Shown here in pieces: positions 16,981 through 25,508 of a stretch of DNA of 64,000 nucleotides (positions within the stretch are counted from its first letter, which is position 1; the number at the start of each line of letters is the position of its first letter). Position numbers and translations under genes: made by a program. The stretch spans positions 1 to 64,000 of the forward strand of contig CAJTUM010000006.1 in assembly GCA_910579575.1 (NCBI GenBank), in the 5' to 3' direction. The stretch is from an uncultured Eubacteriales bacterium (GTDB lineage Bacteria > Bacillota > Clostridia > Oscillospirales > Butyricicoccaceae). Below the pieces are notes generated by a model. That model was not told where the DNA came from. It saw nothing but the letters and a program-made list of their open reading frames with translations, and made no database searches.

Positions 16981-18354
16981 ATGAACAAGATCAAACCCCG
17001 CACCCTTTCTGGGTTTATGGAGCTTTCGCCCCGACGCCAGCTTCAGTTTGACCGCATTCGGGATACGCTGGCCCAGGTCTATCGGCTGTATGGCTTCGGT
17101 CCGCTGGACACGCCGGCTGTGGAAGCCGCCGAAGTGCTGCTGGCCAAGGGCGGCGGCGAAACGGAAAAACAGATTTATCGCTTTACCAAAGGAGATAGCG
17201 ACCTGGCTCTGCGCTTCGACCTGACAGTGCCGCTGGCCAAGTACGCGGCGCTGTATTACAACGAGCTGGCCTTTCCCTTCCGCCGGTACCAGATCGGCAA
17301 GGTCTACCGGGGAGAGCGGGCGCAGCGAGGACGTTTCCGGGAATTTTATCAGGCGGATATCGATATCGTGGGCGACGGCAAGCTGGATATTCTCAACGAA
17401 GCGGAGATCCCTTCGGTGATCTACCGGGCCTTTACCTCCCTGGGCCTCCAGCGATTTAAGATTCGCGTGAACAACCGCAAGGTTTTGGGGGGGCTTTTTG
17501 ACCAGATGGGCCTGGGCGAAAAGAGCGGCGACGTCATGCGCACGGTGGACAAGCTGGAAAAAATCGGCCCAGAGAAAACCGCTGGAATCCTGACGGGCGA
17601 GCTGGGTATGGCGGAAAAGGACGCCCAAGAGCTGCTGACGCTGCTGCAGGCGAAGGATCCCATGGCGGCGTTGGCGCCCTATCAAGGCCAAAACCCCCTG
17701 CTGGATCAGGGCATGGAAGAGCTTGCGGCCGTGACCCGGTATATGGAGGACTTCGGCGTGCCCGCCAGCCATTTCATGATCGACCTGACCATCGCCCGAG
17801 GGCTGGATTATTATACCGGAACGGTCTATGAAACCGTTATGCTGGACCATCCGGAGATCGGCTCGATCTGTTCCGGCGGCCGGTATGACAATTTGGCGGA
17901 ATATTATACCGACAAACAGCTGCCCGGCGTGGGCATTTCCATCGGCTTGACCCGGCTTTTTTATGTGCTGGAGGAGCAAGGGATGCTCAACGACCAGCCT
18001 GCTCCCGCCCCGGCGGACGCGCTGCTCATCCCCATGACGGCGGATCTGGGGCCCGCCGCGGCGTTGGCCACCCAGCTGCGGGGGCAGGGGCTGCGGGTTC
18101 AGCTCTATACCGAGCAGAAAAAATTCAAGGCGAAAATGGCTTATGCGGATAAAATCGGCGTCCCCTACGTCCTGTTTTTGGGGGAGGATGAGATCGCCGC
18201 CGGCGCCGTTTCCATCAAGGATATGCAGAGCGGCCAGCAAAAGACCCTGCCGCTGGACCAAGCGGCGGCGTTCGTCCGCCAGGGACTGGCCGCCCAAGCC
18301 GACGGCAAGCCCATCAAGGAATCATGTTCTTCTCAATCAAGCAATAGGAGTTGA
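16981..18354 (+). CDS. hisS: Histidyl-tRNA synthetase
   Basis: Class II aminoacyl-tRNA synthetase (457 residues) charging tRNA-His. Motif 2 is RYQIGKVYRGERAQRGRFREFYQAD, broken here as RYQIGKVYRGERAQ then RGRFREFYQAD; the histidine-specific motif is ARGLDYYTGTVYE. The full C-terminal anticodon-binding domain (from about residue 330) distinguishes it from the HisZ regulatory paralogue. The start at 16981 follows TAGGAG; in-frame codons upstream belong to the terminator region. The final 25 or so residues (KPIKESCSSQSSNRS) are a non-conserved tail. No T-box is seen in the 146-bp leader. Confidence 0.95.
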   Translation: MNKIKPRTLSGFMELSPRRQLQFDRIRDTLAQVYRLYGFGPLDTPAVEAAEVLLAKGGGETEKQIYRFTKGDSDLALRFDLTVPLAKYAALYYNELAFPFRRYQIGKVYRGERAQRGRFREFYQADIDIVGDGKLDILNEAEIPSVIYRAFTSLGLQRFKIRVNNRKVLGGLFDQMGLGEKSGDVMRTVDKLEKIGPEKTAGILTGELGMAEKDAQELLTLLQAKDPMAALAPYQGQNPLLDQGMEELAAVTRYMEDFGVPASHFMIDLTIARGLDYYTGTVYETVMLDHPEIGSICSGGRYDNLAEYYTDKQLPGVGISIGLTRLFYVLEEQGMLNDQPAPAPADALLIPMTADLGPAAALATQLRGQGLRVQLYTEQKKFKAKMAYADKIGVPYVLFLGEDEIAAGAVSIKDMQSGQQKTLPLDQAAAFVRQGLAAQADGKPIKESCSSQSSNRS

Positions 18355-18361
18355 TCGAACA

Positions 18362-20164
18362 ATGGCGAAATTTCTCAACCCCCAGCGTCAATACTGCGGC
18401 GCTCTGCGGGAGGAGCACATCGGCCAAAGGGTGACGGTGTGCGGCTGGTGCGCCCGGATGCGGAATCTGGGCGGCCTGATTTTCATCGATCTGCGGGACC
18501 GGGAGGGTCTGGCGCAATGCGTCTTTGACGAGGCGGACAACAAAGAGCTGTTTGACCTGGCGTTCACCGTCCGTTCGGAGTTTACGCTAAAAATCGAGGG
18601 CGTCGTCCGTCGGCGTTCCTCTGTCAACGACAAAATTCCCACCGGACGCATTGAGATTTTGGCGGACAGCCTGGAAATCTATGAAAAAGCGGAGACTACG
18701 CCCTTTGAAATCAGCGACGACGCCTCCGTCAACGACGCTCTGCGGCTTAAATACCGCTATCTGGACCTGCGCCGCCCCTCTCTCCAAAAGAAGCTGGCGC
18801 TGCGCCACCGAATTACCCATATCGCGCATCAATATTTCGACGAGCAGGGCTTTTTGGAGATTGAAACCCCCATGCTGACCAAATCCACTCCAGAGGGCGC
18901 TCGGGATTATCTGGTGCCTTCTCGGGTACATCCAGGCGAGTTTTACGCCCTGCCCCAATCTCCCCAGCAATATAAGCAGCTGCTGATGTTAGCCGGTTTC
19001 GACCGGTATATGCAGATTGCCCGGTGCTTCCGGGACGAAGACCTGCGGGCCGACCGTCAGCCAGAATTCACCCAGATCGACTTGGAAATGTCCTTTGTGG
19101 ACCAGGAGGATGTGATGGCCGTCAACGAGGGCTTTTTGCAGCGGCTGTTCCAGGAGATTCTGAAGATTGACATCCAACTGCCCTTGCAGCGGATGCCCTA
19201 TAAAGAGGCTATGGCCCGTTTCGGCTCGGATAAGCCGGACCTGCGCTTTGGCTATGAAATTTTTCCGTTGGAGGATGTTGTAAAGGATTGCGGCTTCGCC
19301 GTGTTTGACAACGCCATACAGGCCGGCGGCGCCGTCCGGGGAATCAAGGTGGACGGCGGCGCTCAATTCAGCCGCAAAGAAATTGACAGCTTGACGGAAT
19401 ATGTGAAGACTTATCGGGTAAAAGGCCTAGCTTGGGCCAAACTTTCGGATAAAGGCGAGCTGAGCTCCAGCTTTGCCAAGTTCCTCAAGCCCGAGACCAT
19501 GGAGGCGCTGCTGAAGCGGGCCGACGCTCAGCCGGGCGACCTGACGCTTATCATTGCGGACGCCGACGAGGAAACCGCTCTGAACGCCCTGGGTCAGCTG
19601 CGCTGCGAGGCTGCCCGGCGGATGGACGCCATTCCCCAGGGCGTTTACAAGCTGCTTTGGGTAACCGATTTCCCCTTGTTTGAGTATGGCGAGGACGACG
19701 AAGGGCAAGGCCGGCTTTATGCCAAACATCACCCTTTTACCGCGCCTCAGGACGAGGACCTGCCCCTGTTTGAAACCGATCCTCTGGCCATGCGGGCCAA
19801 GGCTTATGACATCGTCATTAACGGATGGGAGATGGGCGGCGGCTCGATTCGTATTCATCGCAGCGACGTGCAACAACAGATGTTTCAGGCTTTGGGCTTT
19901 ACGAAGGAAGATACGGAGGAGCGCTTTGGCCATATGCTGAACGCTTTTCGCTATGGCGCGCCTCCCCACGGCGGCTTGGCCTATGGCCTGGACCGGCTGG
20001 TGATGCTGCTGGCCGGCGAAGAGAGCATTCGGGATGTGATTGCCTTCCCCAAGGTGCAGAACGCCAGCGACCTGATGATGAACTGCCCTTCTCCTGTGGA
20101 AGACAAGCAACTGAAAGAACTGAGCATTGCGCTGACCGCGCAGCCCAAAAAGCCCCAGCAATAA
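18362..20164 (+). CDS. aspS: Aspartyl-tRNA synthetase (bacterial type)
   Basis: Class IIb synthetase of 600 residues. The OB-fold anticodon-binding domain is at about 15-105, followed by the catalytic core with motif 1 (FLEIETPMLTKSTPEGARDY), motif 2 (RCFRDEDLRADRQPEFTQID) and motif 3 (GLAYGLDRLVML). The bacterial GAD insertion domain lies at about 290-420. The start at 18362 follows AGGAGTTG; it begins 7 bp after the hisS stop, so the two are one operon. It may be discriminating or non-discriminating; I cannot tell. Confidence 0.96.
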   Translation: MAKFLNPQRQYCGALREEHIGQRVTVCGWCARMRNLGGLIFIDLRDREGLAQCVFDEADNKELFDLAFTVRSEFTLKIEGVVRRRSSVNDKIPTGRIEILADSLEIYEKAETTPFEISDDASVNDALRLKYRYLDLRRPSLQKKLALRHRITHIAHQYFDEQGFLEIETPMLTKSTPEGARDYLVPSRVHPGEFYALPQSPQQYKQLLMLAGFDRYMQIARCFRDEDLRADRQPEFTQIDLEMSFVDQEDVMAVNEGFLQRLFQEILKIDIQLPLQRMPYKEAMARFGSDKPDLRFGYEIFPLEDVVKDCGFAVFDNAIQAGGAVRGIKVDGGAQFSRKEIDSLTEYVKTYRVKGLAWAKLSDKGELSSSFAKFLKPETMEALLKRADAQPGDLTLIIADADEETALNALGQLRCEAARRMDAIPQGVYKLLWVTDFPLFEYGEDDEGQGRLYAKHHPFTAPQDEDLPLFETDPLAMRAKAYDIVINGWEMGGGSIRIHRSDVQQQMFQALGFTKEDTEERFGHMLNAFRYGAPPHGGLAYGLDRLVMLLAGEESIRDVIAFPKVQNASDLMMNCPSPVEDKQLKELSIALTAQPKKPQQ

Positions 20165-20189
20165 CCACAAAAACTTCCCCGCCGCAAAC

Positions 20190-20266
20190 CAAGCCGAGGT
20201 TATGGAGCAGCGAGGAAAAAACAACCGCCGCGCCGACACGAGCTTGGCCGTCGGGCCTCCCTGACC
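20190..20266. repeat. Degenerate GC-rich repeat unit
   Basis: About 78 bp, sharing AACCGCCGCGCCGACACGAG and a GTCGGG-CCTC-CCTGAC hairpin (20250-20265, with one G-T pair) with the copies at 20402-20479 and 1-173. It lies just past the aspS stop codon. Confidence 0.65.
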
Positions 20267-20307
20267 GCCGGTCTGGGGCGGTGTTGCGGGTGTTGCGCTG
20301 GAAAAGG

Positions 20308-20345
20308 AAACCCGCCGCTTCTTCCGAAGCGGCGGGTTTTGTTTC
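20308..20345. terminator. Bidirectional terminator between convergent genes
   Basis: AAACCCGCCGCTTC (20308-20321) pairs with GAAGCGGCGGGTTT (20326-20339) around a TTCC loop. T-rich tracts follow on both strands (TTTTGTTTC on plus, TTTCCTTTTCC on minus). It serves aspS and the convergent lipoprotein gene. Confidence 0.85.
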
Positions 20346-20401
20346 TTTTTGGTCCGCGTTTTCCCGTCGGCGAAACCGCCGACTGGCATGGCGGAGCTCG
20401 A

Positions 20402-20479
20402 ATCAAGCCGAGGCTGTCGAGCAGCGAGGGAAAAACAACCGCCGCGCCGACACGAGCTTGGCTGTCGGGCCTCCCCGAC
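20402..20479. repeat. Degenerate GC-rich repeat unit ending at a stop codon
   Basis: Second copy of the 78-bp unit in this gap, closely similar to 20190-20266. Its terminal hairpin GTCGGGCCTCCCCGAC (20464-20479) ends one base into the stop codon (20479-20481) of the minus-strand hydrolase gene, exactly as at 158-173. Confidence 0.7.
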
Positions 20480-21930
20480 TAATTGACCTGGATGCTGTCG
20501 AAAATCGCGTTGACCAGCGGCTCCATATCGGAGCGGAAATCCTCGTGAATATAGTAGTCAAATTCCATGTAGCTTTCTCCGTTTTGCACGAACAGGAACT
20601 GGTTTTCAAAAACGCTGCCGTTGTCGTTTACCTCCTGGCCTGAGGCTTTGAAAGCAGGCAGACCGCCGATCTCTGTCTTCTCAATCTGATATCCGTCCAT
20701 CTCCAGAAATTCCACAAAGCTTTCCAGGTAGTTGGGGTCGCTTTCCTGGTAGGCGCTGAAATAGAGGGTGGAGAGGTCCCACAGGTTGTCCCCGTCATAC
20801 GGGGAATACATGGTCAGCTGGAAATCGCCGTCGGAGGTATCCTGCATTTGCCAGATATAAGGATACTGAAAGGAGACGCCCAGCTCGGCGTTCTGATATC
20901 GGCTCATGGCGGGCAAGGGAATTTCCGGCTGGCTGTTCATGGCCTGTTCCAGTTCCTCTTGGGTCAGGGAGAGGTTCGTTTCCGCTCCTGTGTCGGCCAG
21001 AATCTTCTGGGCCAACAGCCGGGTAATGGGCGCGAGAGGAGAAAAATGATCCTGGCCCTCCAGCACAAAGCAATGAATGTTTTCATTGTCTGTAGAATCC
21101 TGGATGTTTTTCACCCGGTCGCCGTTGCCGTCAGAGCCTTCGATCAGGAAGGTGGGGCTCTTCACGTCCTCCAGCCAATGGATGGGGGAGCGCATTTTGA
21201 ATTCCTGATCGTCGCCGGTGTCAAAGGTGAACTGGGTGTTGTTGTGGTATTTCACCTCGTCCACTGGGCCAAAGCAGAAGACGGCCCGGAATTTGTCTGT
21301 GTATTCGGAGGCCAGCAGCGCCCGCGTGCCGCCCGTGCTGTGGCCGCCCAGATAAATCCGCTCCGGGTCCACATAGGGCAGGGAAGCGGCGTATTCATAG
21401 GCGGAGACGATATCGTCCACTTCGCCGAACAGCGCTTCATAATAACCTGGGTTTCCCACGCCGCCCCGGAAGGAGGGATACATGGTCAATACGCCCGCCT
21501 GCCAGAAGGCGGAGCCGGTCTGGTCGTTGTCCCATTCGGGGTAGCACCAGGGGAAATCGTCAATGCCGTTGCCCCAGCCTCCAACCACCCAGATTATCAT
21601 GGGATGCTTCTGGCCGTCTCCCGGGTCGCTGGACACATAGGCGGAAAGCTCTCCCACTTTGGAGGAATATTTCACCAGATCAAAAAGCCCTTCCGGCGGC
21701 GCCGGAATCGGGTCGTCGTCGTTTTCCTCGCGAGCCAGCTTGGTCTGGAAGGCGTCATGGGCCGCCGCAAAGCCGCTGGATTGCTCCTCCGGCGCCGAAT
21801 CGCCTTGGGAAGGGGAATCCGTTTTGGGTTTTTGTTCGTCTTGGGGCGCTTGCCCCTCCTTGTCTGCCGAGCAGCCGGCGGCTGCCAGCATCAGCAGCGC
21901 CAATAGCGCCGCAACAAATCGTTTCATCAT
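20479..21930 (-). CDS. Lipoprotein with alpha/beta-hydrolase domain
   Basis: A secreted lipoprotein of about 483 residues: signal peptide with lipobox AAGC, an acidic/Gln linker, then a prolyl-oligopeptidase/dienelactone-hydrolase-like domain. The nucleophile elbow is G-H-S-T-G (LGGHSTGGTRALLASEY), with an Asp candidate in IEGSDGNGDRV and His in GQDHFSPL. A second domain (from RYQNAELGVSFQYPYIW) resembles the PsbP-like domain of Gram-positive lipoproteins. It probably cleaves an ester or peptide outside the cell; substrate unknown. AAAGGAG precedes two adjacent ATGs (21930 and 21927), either of which may be used. Confidence 0.8.
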   Translation of the reverse strand: MMKRFVAALLALLMLAAAGCSADKEGQAPQDEQKPKTDSPSQGDSAPEEQSSGFAAAHDAFQTKLAREENDDDPIPAPPEGLFDLVKYSSKVGELSAYVSSDPGDGQKHPMIIWVVGGWGNGIDDFPWCYPEWDNDQTGSAFWQAGVLTMYPSFRGGVGNPGYYEALFGEVDDIVSAYEYAASLPYVDPERIYLGGHSTGGTRALLASEYTDKFRAVFCFGPVDEVKYHNNTQFTFDTGDDQEFKMRSPIHWLEDVKSPTFLIEGSDGNGDRVKNIQDSTDNENIHCFVLEGQDHFSPLAPITRLLAQKILADTGAETNLSLTQEELEQAMNSQPEIPLPAMSRYQNAELGVSFQYPYIWQMQDTSDGDFQLTMYSPYDGDNLWDLSTLYFSAYQESDPNYLESFVEFLEMDGYQIEKTEIGGLPAFKASGQEVNDNGSVFENQFLFVQNGESYMEFDYYIHEDFRSDMEPLVNAIFDSIQVN

Positions 21931-22039
21931 CAAATCTCCTTTCAATCGGTCAAGTCGGCCAGCGCCGACAGGCATACTACGGGCTGGGCGGCCGGCCGGT
22001 CTTGGCGCAAAGGCGCCGGCAGCGAGCGGAAAAGCCGCC

Positions 22040-22087
22040 AAATCCTTCGCACGGACACGGGTTACGGCTGTCGCGCCGCCGCGACTA
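22040..22087. repeat. Variant stop-proximal repeat hairpin
   Basis: GTCGCG-CCGC-CGCGAC (22070-22085) occupies the same place relative to a stop codon (22085-22087) as the GTCGGG-CCTC-CCCGAC hairpins elsewhere. The G-C pair changed to C-G in both arms keeps the stem. The adjoining ACGGACACGGGTTACGGC resembles the repeat core. Confidence 0.5.
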
Positions 22088-22279
22088 GTCGCTCAGATAT
22101 TTGCCCCCGGCCCGTTTGCCCTTTTTTCGGCGGGACAAAATCAGCAGCAAGCCGCAGAGACAGCAGACGGCGCAGGCCGCCCACAGATAAATTTGGCGGG
22201 AAACGCCGGCGGACACGCCGAAAAGGACGCCGGCCAAAATGAGAATCAGCCCGGAAACAGGCAGCGGAATGTTAGACAT
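22085..22279 (-). CDS. Small two-helix membrane protein
   Basis: A 64-residue hypothetical protein with two membrane helices (about residues 5-21 and 27-44) and a strongly basic tail (SRRKKGKRAGGKYLSD) that would be cytoplasmic. The start at 22279 follows GAAAGGGG with correct spacing; an in-frame codon 33 bases upstream is less likely. No family recognised. It sits between the hydrolase lipoprotein gene and the DUF1624 membrane protein, all on the minus strand. Confidence 0.6.
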   Translation of the reverse strand: MSNIPLPVSGLILILAGVLFGVSAGVSRQIYLWAACAVCCLCGLLLILSRRKKGKRAGGKYLSD

Positions 22280-22386
22280 GAAAACCCCTTTCTCCTCAAA
22301 AGTGCAACGCATTTTTTTGAGCCCTTTCTAACCGTTTTGCAGGGGGCCTTTTGCCAAAGCCTGCGCTCTTTGCCCTCCCTGCGAAC

Positions 22387-23097
22387 CTATCGGCCCAGCA
22401 GGCGGACCAGCGCCAGCGTCAGCCCCATACACAGCGGCTGATGCAGCAGATAAATCAGCAGGGTATGCCGGCCGATTTTCTCCAGCCAGGGGCAGCGGAG
22501 CCGCTCCAGCCAAACCGGCGCTCGACCTTGGGCCAAATATTTCCCCAACCATACGCCCAATAAATACATGAAAAACCAAGGCAGCAGCGGGAAATAATCG
22601 CCGGAAGAAAAGCCCGGTTGCCGGAAGCCCAGCCACCAAAGCCCGGGGACATTGTAATGAGGCTTTGTGGCAAACCGGGCGGCAAAAAACAAGGCTAAGC
22701 ACACAAGGGGGTTAGGCGGAAACCGCTCCAGCAGGGGCCGCAGCAGCTGATAGAGCAGGGCCGCGGCGCCCAAAAAATGCAGAATGCCAAAGCGCACAGT
22801 AGAGCCAGGATCAAACCAATAGGTGGCCGCCGTCACCGCCAGGGCGCACAGCAGGATTTTTAGCCCGCGCCGCCAGTTGTTGCGGGAAAAAGTGCTGGAA
22901 GCGCCGGAAATCGCCACAAAGACTGAGGCGAAAAACAGCTGCAGGCCGTCCAACAAGGGATTGTACAGCACCCAGTCCGGCAGAAGATCATAAAGAACCA
23001 GGTCGTAGCCCCAGTGATAACAGACCATCAGCAGAATCGAAAGGCCCCGCAGAACGTCCAGGGCGTAATAGCGCCGTTTGCCGCCGGTATCAGACAT
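22387..23097 (-). CDS. DUF1624 / HGSNAT-like membrane protein
   Basis: A 236-residue polytopic membrane protein. The N-terminus (RYYALDVLRGLSILLMVCYHWGYDL) is the conserved first helix of the heparan-alpha-glucosaminide acetyltransferase catalytic-like family, including the buried Asp and His. About seven hydrophobic segments and a C-terminal IGRHTLLIYLLHQP motif shared with acyltransferase-3 proteins follow. It likely acylates an envelope or extracellular substrate. Its ATG overlaps the ychF stop region by 8 bp. Confidence 0.85.
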   Translation of the reverse strand: MSDTGGKRRYYALDVLRGLSILLMVCYHWGYDLVLYDLLPDWVLYNPLLDGLQLFFASVFVAISGASSTFSRNNWRRGLKILLCALAVTAATYWFDPGSTVRFGILHFLGAAALLYQLLRPLLERFPPNPLVCLALFFAARFATKPHYNVPGLWWLGFRQPGFSSGDYFPLLPWFFMYLLGVWLGKYLAQGRAPVWLERLRCPWLEKIGRHTLLIYLLHQPLCMGLTLALVRLLGR

Positions 23098-24184
23098 TGA
23101 ACCGGAACAGCACTACGTCGCCGTCCTGCATCACATAGTCTTTGCCCTCGGAGCGAACCAGACCCTTTTCTTTGGCGGCGGCAAAAGAGCCGCATTCCAT
23201 CAGTTTGTCGTAGGCCACCACCTCGGCCCGGATAAAGCCCCGCTCAAAATCCGTGTGGATTTTGCCGGCAGCTTGGGGCGCTCGAGTGCCCTGGACAATG
23301 GTCCAGGCTCGGACCTCTGGCTCGCCCGCCGTCAGATAGGAAATCAGCCCCAGCTGACTGTAGCACTCCCGAATCAGCCGGTCCAGACCCGATTCTTCAA
23401 AGCCCAGTTCTTCCAGGAATAGGGCTTTGTCTTCGGCGCTCATTTCCGAAATTTCGCTTTCCAGCCGGGCGCATACTGGCAGCACTTTGCTTCCCTCTTG
23501 GCTGGCAAAAGCGTTCACAGCCTGGAACATGGCGTTCTGCTCATAGCCGCCGGAAAGATCGCTCTCGTCCATGTTGGCGGCGTAAAGAACAGGTTTATAG
23601 GAAAGCAGGTCCGATTGTTGGATGATTTCCTGCTCTTCTTCGTCGCAGCCAAAGGTGCGGGCGGTTTTTCCCTCCTCCAAATGCTGGCGCAGCCGGTTCA
23701 AAACCTCCAGCTCCTGGGCGAATTTTTTGTCTCCCTTCAGCGCTTTCTGTGTTTTGTCAATGCGCCGGTCCAGAACCTCGATATCCGAGAGAATCAGCTC
23801 TAAATTGATGGTGTTGATATCCCGAACAGGGTCCACGCTGCCGTCCACATGGATGATATTTTCATCCTGAAAGCAACGGACGACGTGGACGATCACATCC
23901 ACCTGGCGGATATGGGATAGAAATTTATTGCCCAGCCCTTCGCCCTTGGAGGCGCCTTTGACCAGGCCGGCGATATCCACAAACTCCAAAATGGCCGGGG
24001 TGATTTTTTTGGGGTGATAAATTTCCGCCAGCGCGTCCAGACGCTTGTCCGGCACGTTGACGACGCCCACATTGGGGTCGATGGTGCAAAAAGGATAATT
24101 GGCCGATTGGGCCTTTAGATTGGTCAGCGCGTTGAACAGGGTACTCTTTCCTATATTTGGAAGTCCCACGATGCCTAATTTCAT
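23090..24184 (-). CDS. ychF: Redox-regulated ATPase YchF (OLA1 family)
   Basis: Obg-related P-loop protein of 364 residues that prefers ATP, associates with ribosomes and is linked to stress tolerance. G1 GLPNIGKST is at 7-15; the central coiled-coil region and C-terminal TGS domain (AWTIVQGTRAPQAAGKIHTDFERGFIRAEV, end FRFNV) are complete. The start at 24184 follows TAGGAG. It is co-transcribed with the DUF1624 gene by overlap. Confidence 0.96.
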   Translation of the reverse strand: MKLGIVGLPNIGKSTLFNALTNLKAQSANYPFCTIDPNVGVVNVPDKRLDALAEIYHPKKITPAILEFVDIAGLVKGASKGEGLGNKFLSHIRQVDVIVHVVRCFQDENIIHVDGSVDPVRDINTINLELILSDIEVLDRRIDKTQKALKGDKKFAQELEVLNRLRQHLEEGKTARTFGCDEEEQEIIQQSDLLSYKPVLYAANMDESDLSGGYEQNAMFQAVNAFASQEGSKVLPVCARLESEISEMSAEDKALFLEELGFEESGLDRLIRECYSQLGLISYLTAGEPEVRAWTIVQGTRAPQAAGKIHTDFERGFIRAEVVAYDKLMECGSFAAAKEKGLVRSEGKDYVMQDGDVVLFRFNV

Positions 24185-24289
24185 AGGTTCTCCTATCTCC
24201 TTTGTTTTCAAGGGTTTGCAATGTTTTCATTTTTCCCATAGCGGAGCCCCTCTCCGCTTCAAAGGAAAGGACTCCCATGCAATACCTAC

Positions 24290-24318
24290 ATTGTAGCATG
24301 GAAGGCTCCATTTCTCAA
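24290..24318 (-). promoter_or_regulatory. Promoter of ychF
   Basis: On the minus strand TTGAGA (24313-24318), 17 bases, TACAAT (24290-24295), about 105 bp before ychF. A GCGGAG/CTCCGC hairpin lies in the leader. Confidence 0.6.
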
Positions 24319-24355
24319 TACTGAAATCGCCCTATCCCCCGCCGGTTTGCCGTTC

Positions 24356-24384
24356 TTGACGAAAAGCGGCCCTTCCCCTATACT
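24356..24384 (+). promoter_or_regulatory. Promoter of the lysR-like gene
   Basis: TTGACG (24356-24361), 17 bases, TATACT (24379-24384), 28 bp before the ATG and divergent from ychF. A TTTC-N8-GAAA dyad at 24311-24326 could be a LysR half-site pair. Confidence 0.6.
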
Positions 24385-24412
24385 AAGGCCATCGACAAAA
24401 GGGGGCTTTTTT

Positions 24413-25320
24413 ATGGATCTTCGGGTGCTGCAATATTTTCTGGCCGTGGCCAAGGAGGGCAACATCACGCGGGCGGCCGACGCGCTGCACCTCACCCAGC
24501 CCACCCTGAGCCGGCAGCTGAAGGAGCTGGAGGAAGAGCTGGGCGTGGTGCTGTTTGACCGGGGCAACCGAAAAATCTCCCTGACAGATGCGGGCGTCCT
24601 GTTCCAGCAGCGGGCGGCGGAGCTTGTGGCCCTGCTGGACAAGACCCGGCGGGAGCTATCCGAGCAGGAGGATCTGCTGGGGGGCGTGGTGTCCATCGGC
24701 TGCGTGGAATCCAAAGCCTCGCTGCTGCTGCCGGGCCTGCTTTCCGCCTTTCACAAAGAGTATCCCCAGGTGCGGTACGACCTGTACAGCGCCATCGGGG
24801 ACGACATCAAGGAAAAGCTGGACCGGGGGGTGCTGGACCTGGGCATCCTGATCGAGCCGGTGGAGGTCGCCAAATACGACTATCGCCGCCTGCCCGTCCG
24901 GGACCGGTGGGGCGTGGTGCTGACCTGCGGCCACCCTCTTGCGGAAAAAGGGGAGATTTCCCTGGACCAGCTGGCCCGGCTGCCGCTGAACCTGCCCCGG
25001 CGAGAGATTGTGCAGGAGGAGATTTCCAGCTGGTTTGCGGGCCAGGGCCCCAAACTCCAGGCGCTGCATTACCACAGCCTGCTCACCAACTCGCTCCCCT
25101 GGCCCAGGCGGGCGATGCCTATCCCCTCTGCGTAGAGGGCGCCTATACCATCCGCCCCACCCCTGGCCTGACCTTTGTGCCCATCGCCCCGGAACGGGCA
25201 GTGGGCCATGTGCTGGCCTGGAAAAAGAACCGCCTGTTCTCCCGTGCAACAGACCGATTTATCCGGTTCTTCATGGAATACATTTCAGGCATGGAAGATG
25301 CCGATGAAGAAGCCAGCTAA
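24413..25320 (+). pseudogene. LysR-family regulator, frameshifted
   Basis: The N-terminal winged helix (MDLRVLQYFLAVAKEGNITRAADALHLTQPTLSRQ..., cut here) and most of the effector domain read in one frame to a stop at 25133-25135. From about 25094-25099 the rest continues in another frame (LAQAGDAYPLCVEGAYTIRP to EASTOP at 25320). Restoring one base in the run CTCCCC near 25096 gives a normal protein of about 302 residues. So either a one-base deletion has broken the gene or the assembly has an error in a C-run. No obvious target other than ychF lies divergent. Base composition is GC-rich like the core, unlike the genes that follow. Confidence 0.8.
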
Positions 25321-25407
25321 AGATTTATGTGGTATCCGGTGACGAGGAAAGAATTTTCTGTCATCGAATCGCGGCAAAAAGAAGCATAATAAAATCAAAA
25401 ATTGTAT

Positions 25408-25480
25408 ATATTGCACAAAAACAGAAGGGAAAATTTGTGGAAAATAGAGAGTGGATTTTTATATAGATAAAGAGTATAAT
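25408..25480 (+). promoter_or_regulatory. Upstream region of the AT-rich pair: shared motifs and -10
   Basis: In the 188-bp gap before the AT-rich genes: ATATTGCACAAAA (25408-25420) and GAAAATTTGTGGA (25429-25441), both found again upstream of oppA; then a TATAAT at 25475-25480 with only a poor -35 (TGGATT) 17 bases before. A weak -35 with motifs just upstream would suit activation. Confidence 0.4.
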
Positions 25481-25508
25481 ATTTTTATAAAAATGAGAGG
25501 TGATTGAA

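Noticed and set aside
16981..18354. HisZ (ATP phosphoribosyltransferase regulatory subunit)
   Set aside because: Full C-terminal anticodon domain and intact catalytic motifs, next to aspS and with no his biosynthesis genes nearby; HisS fits better.
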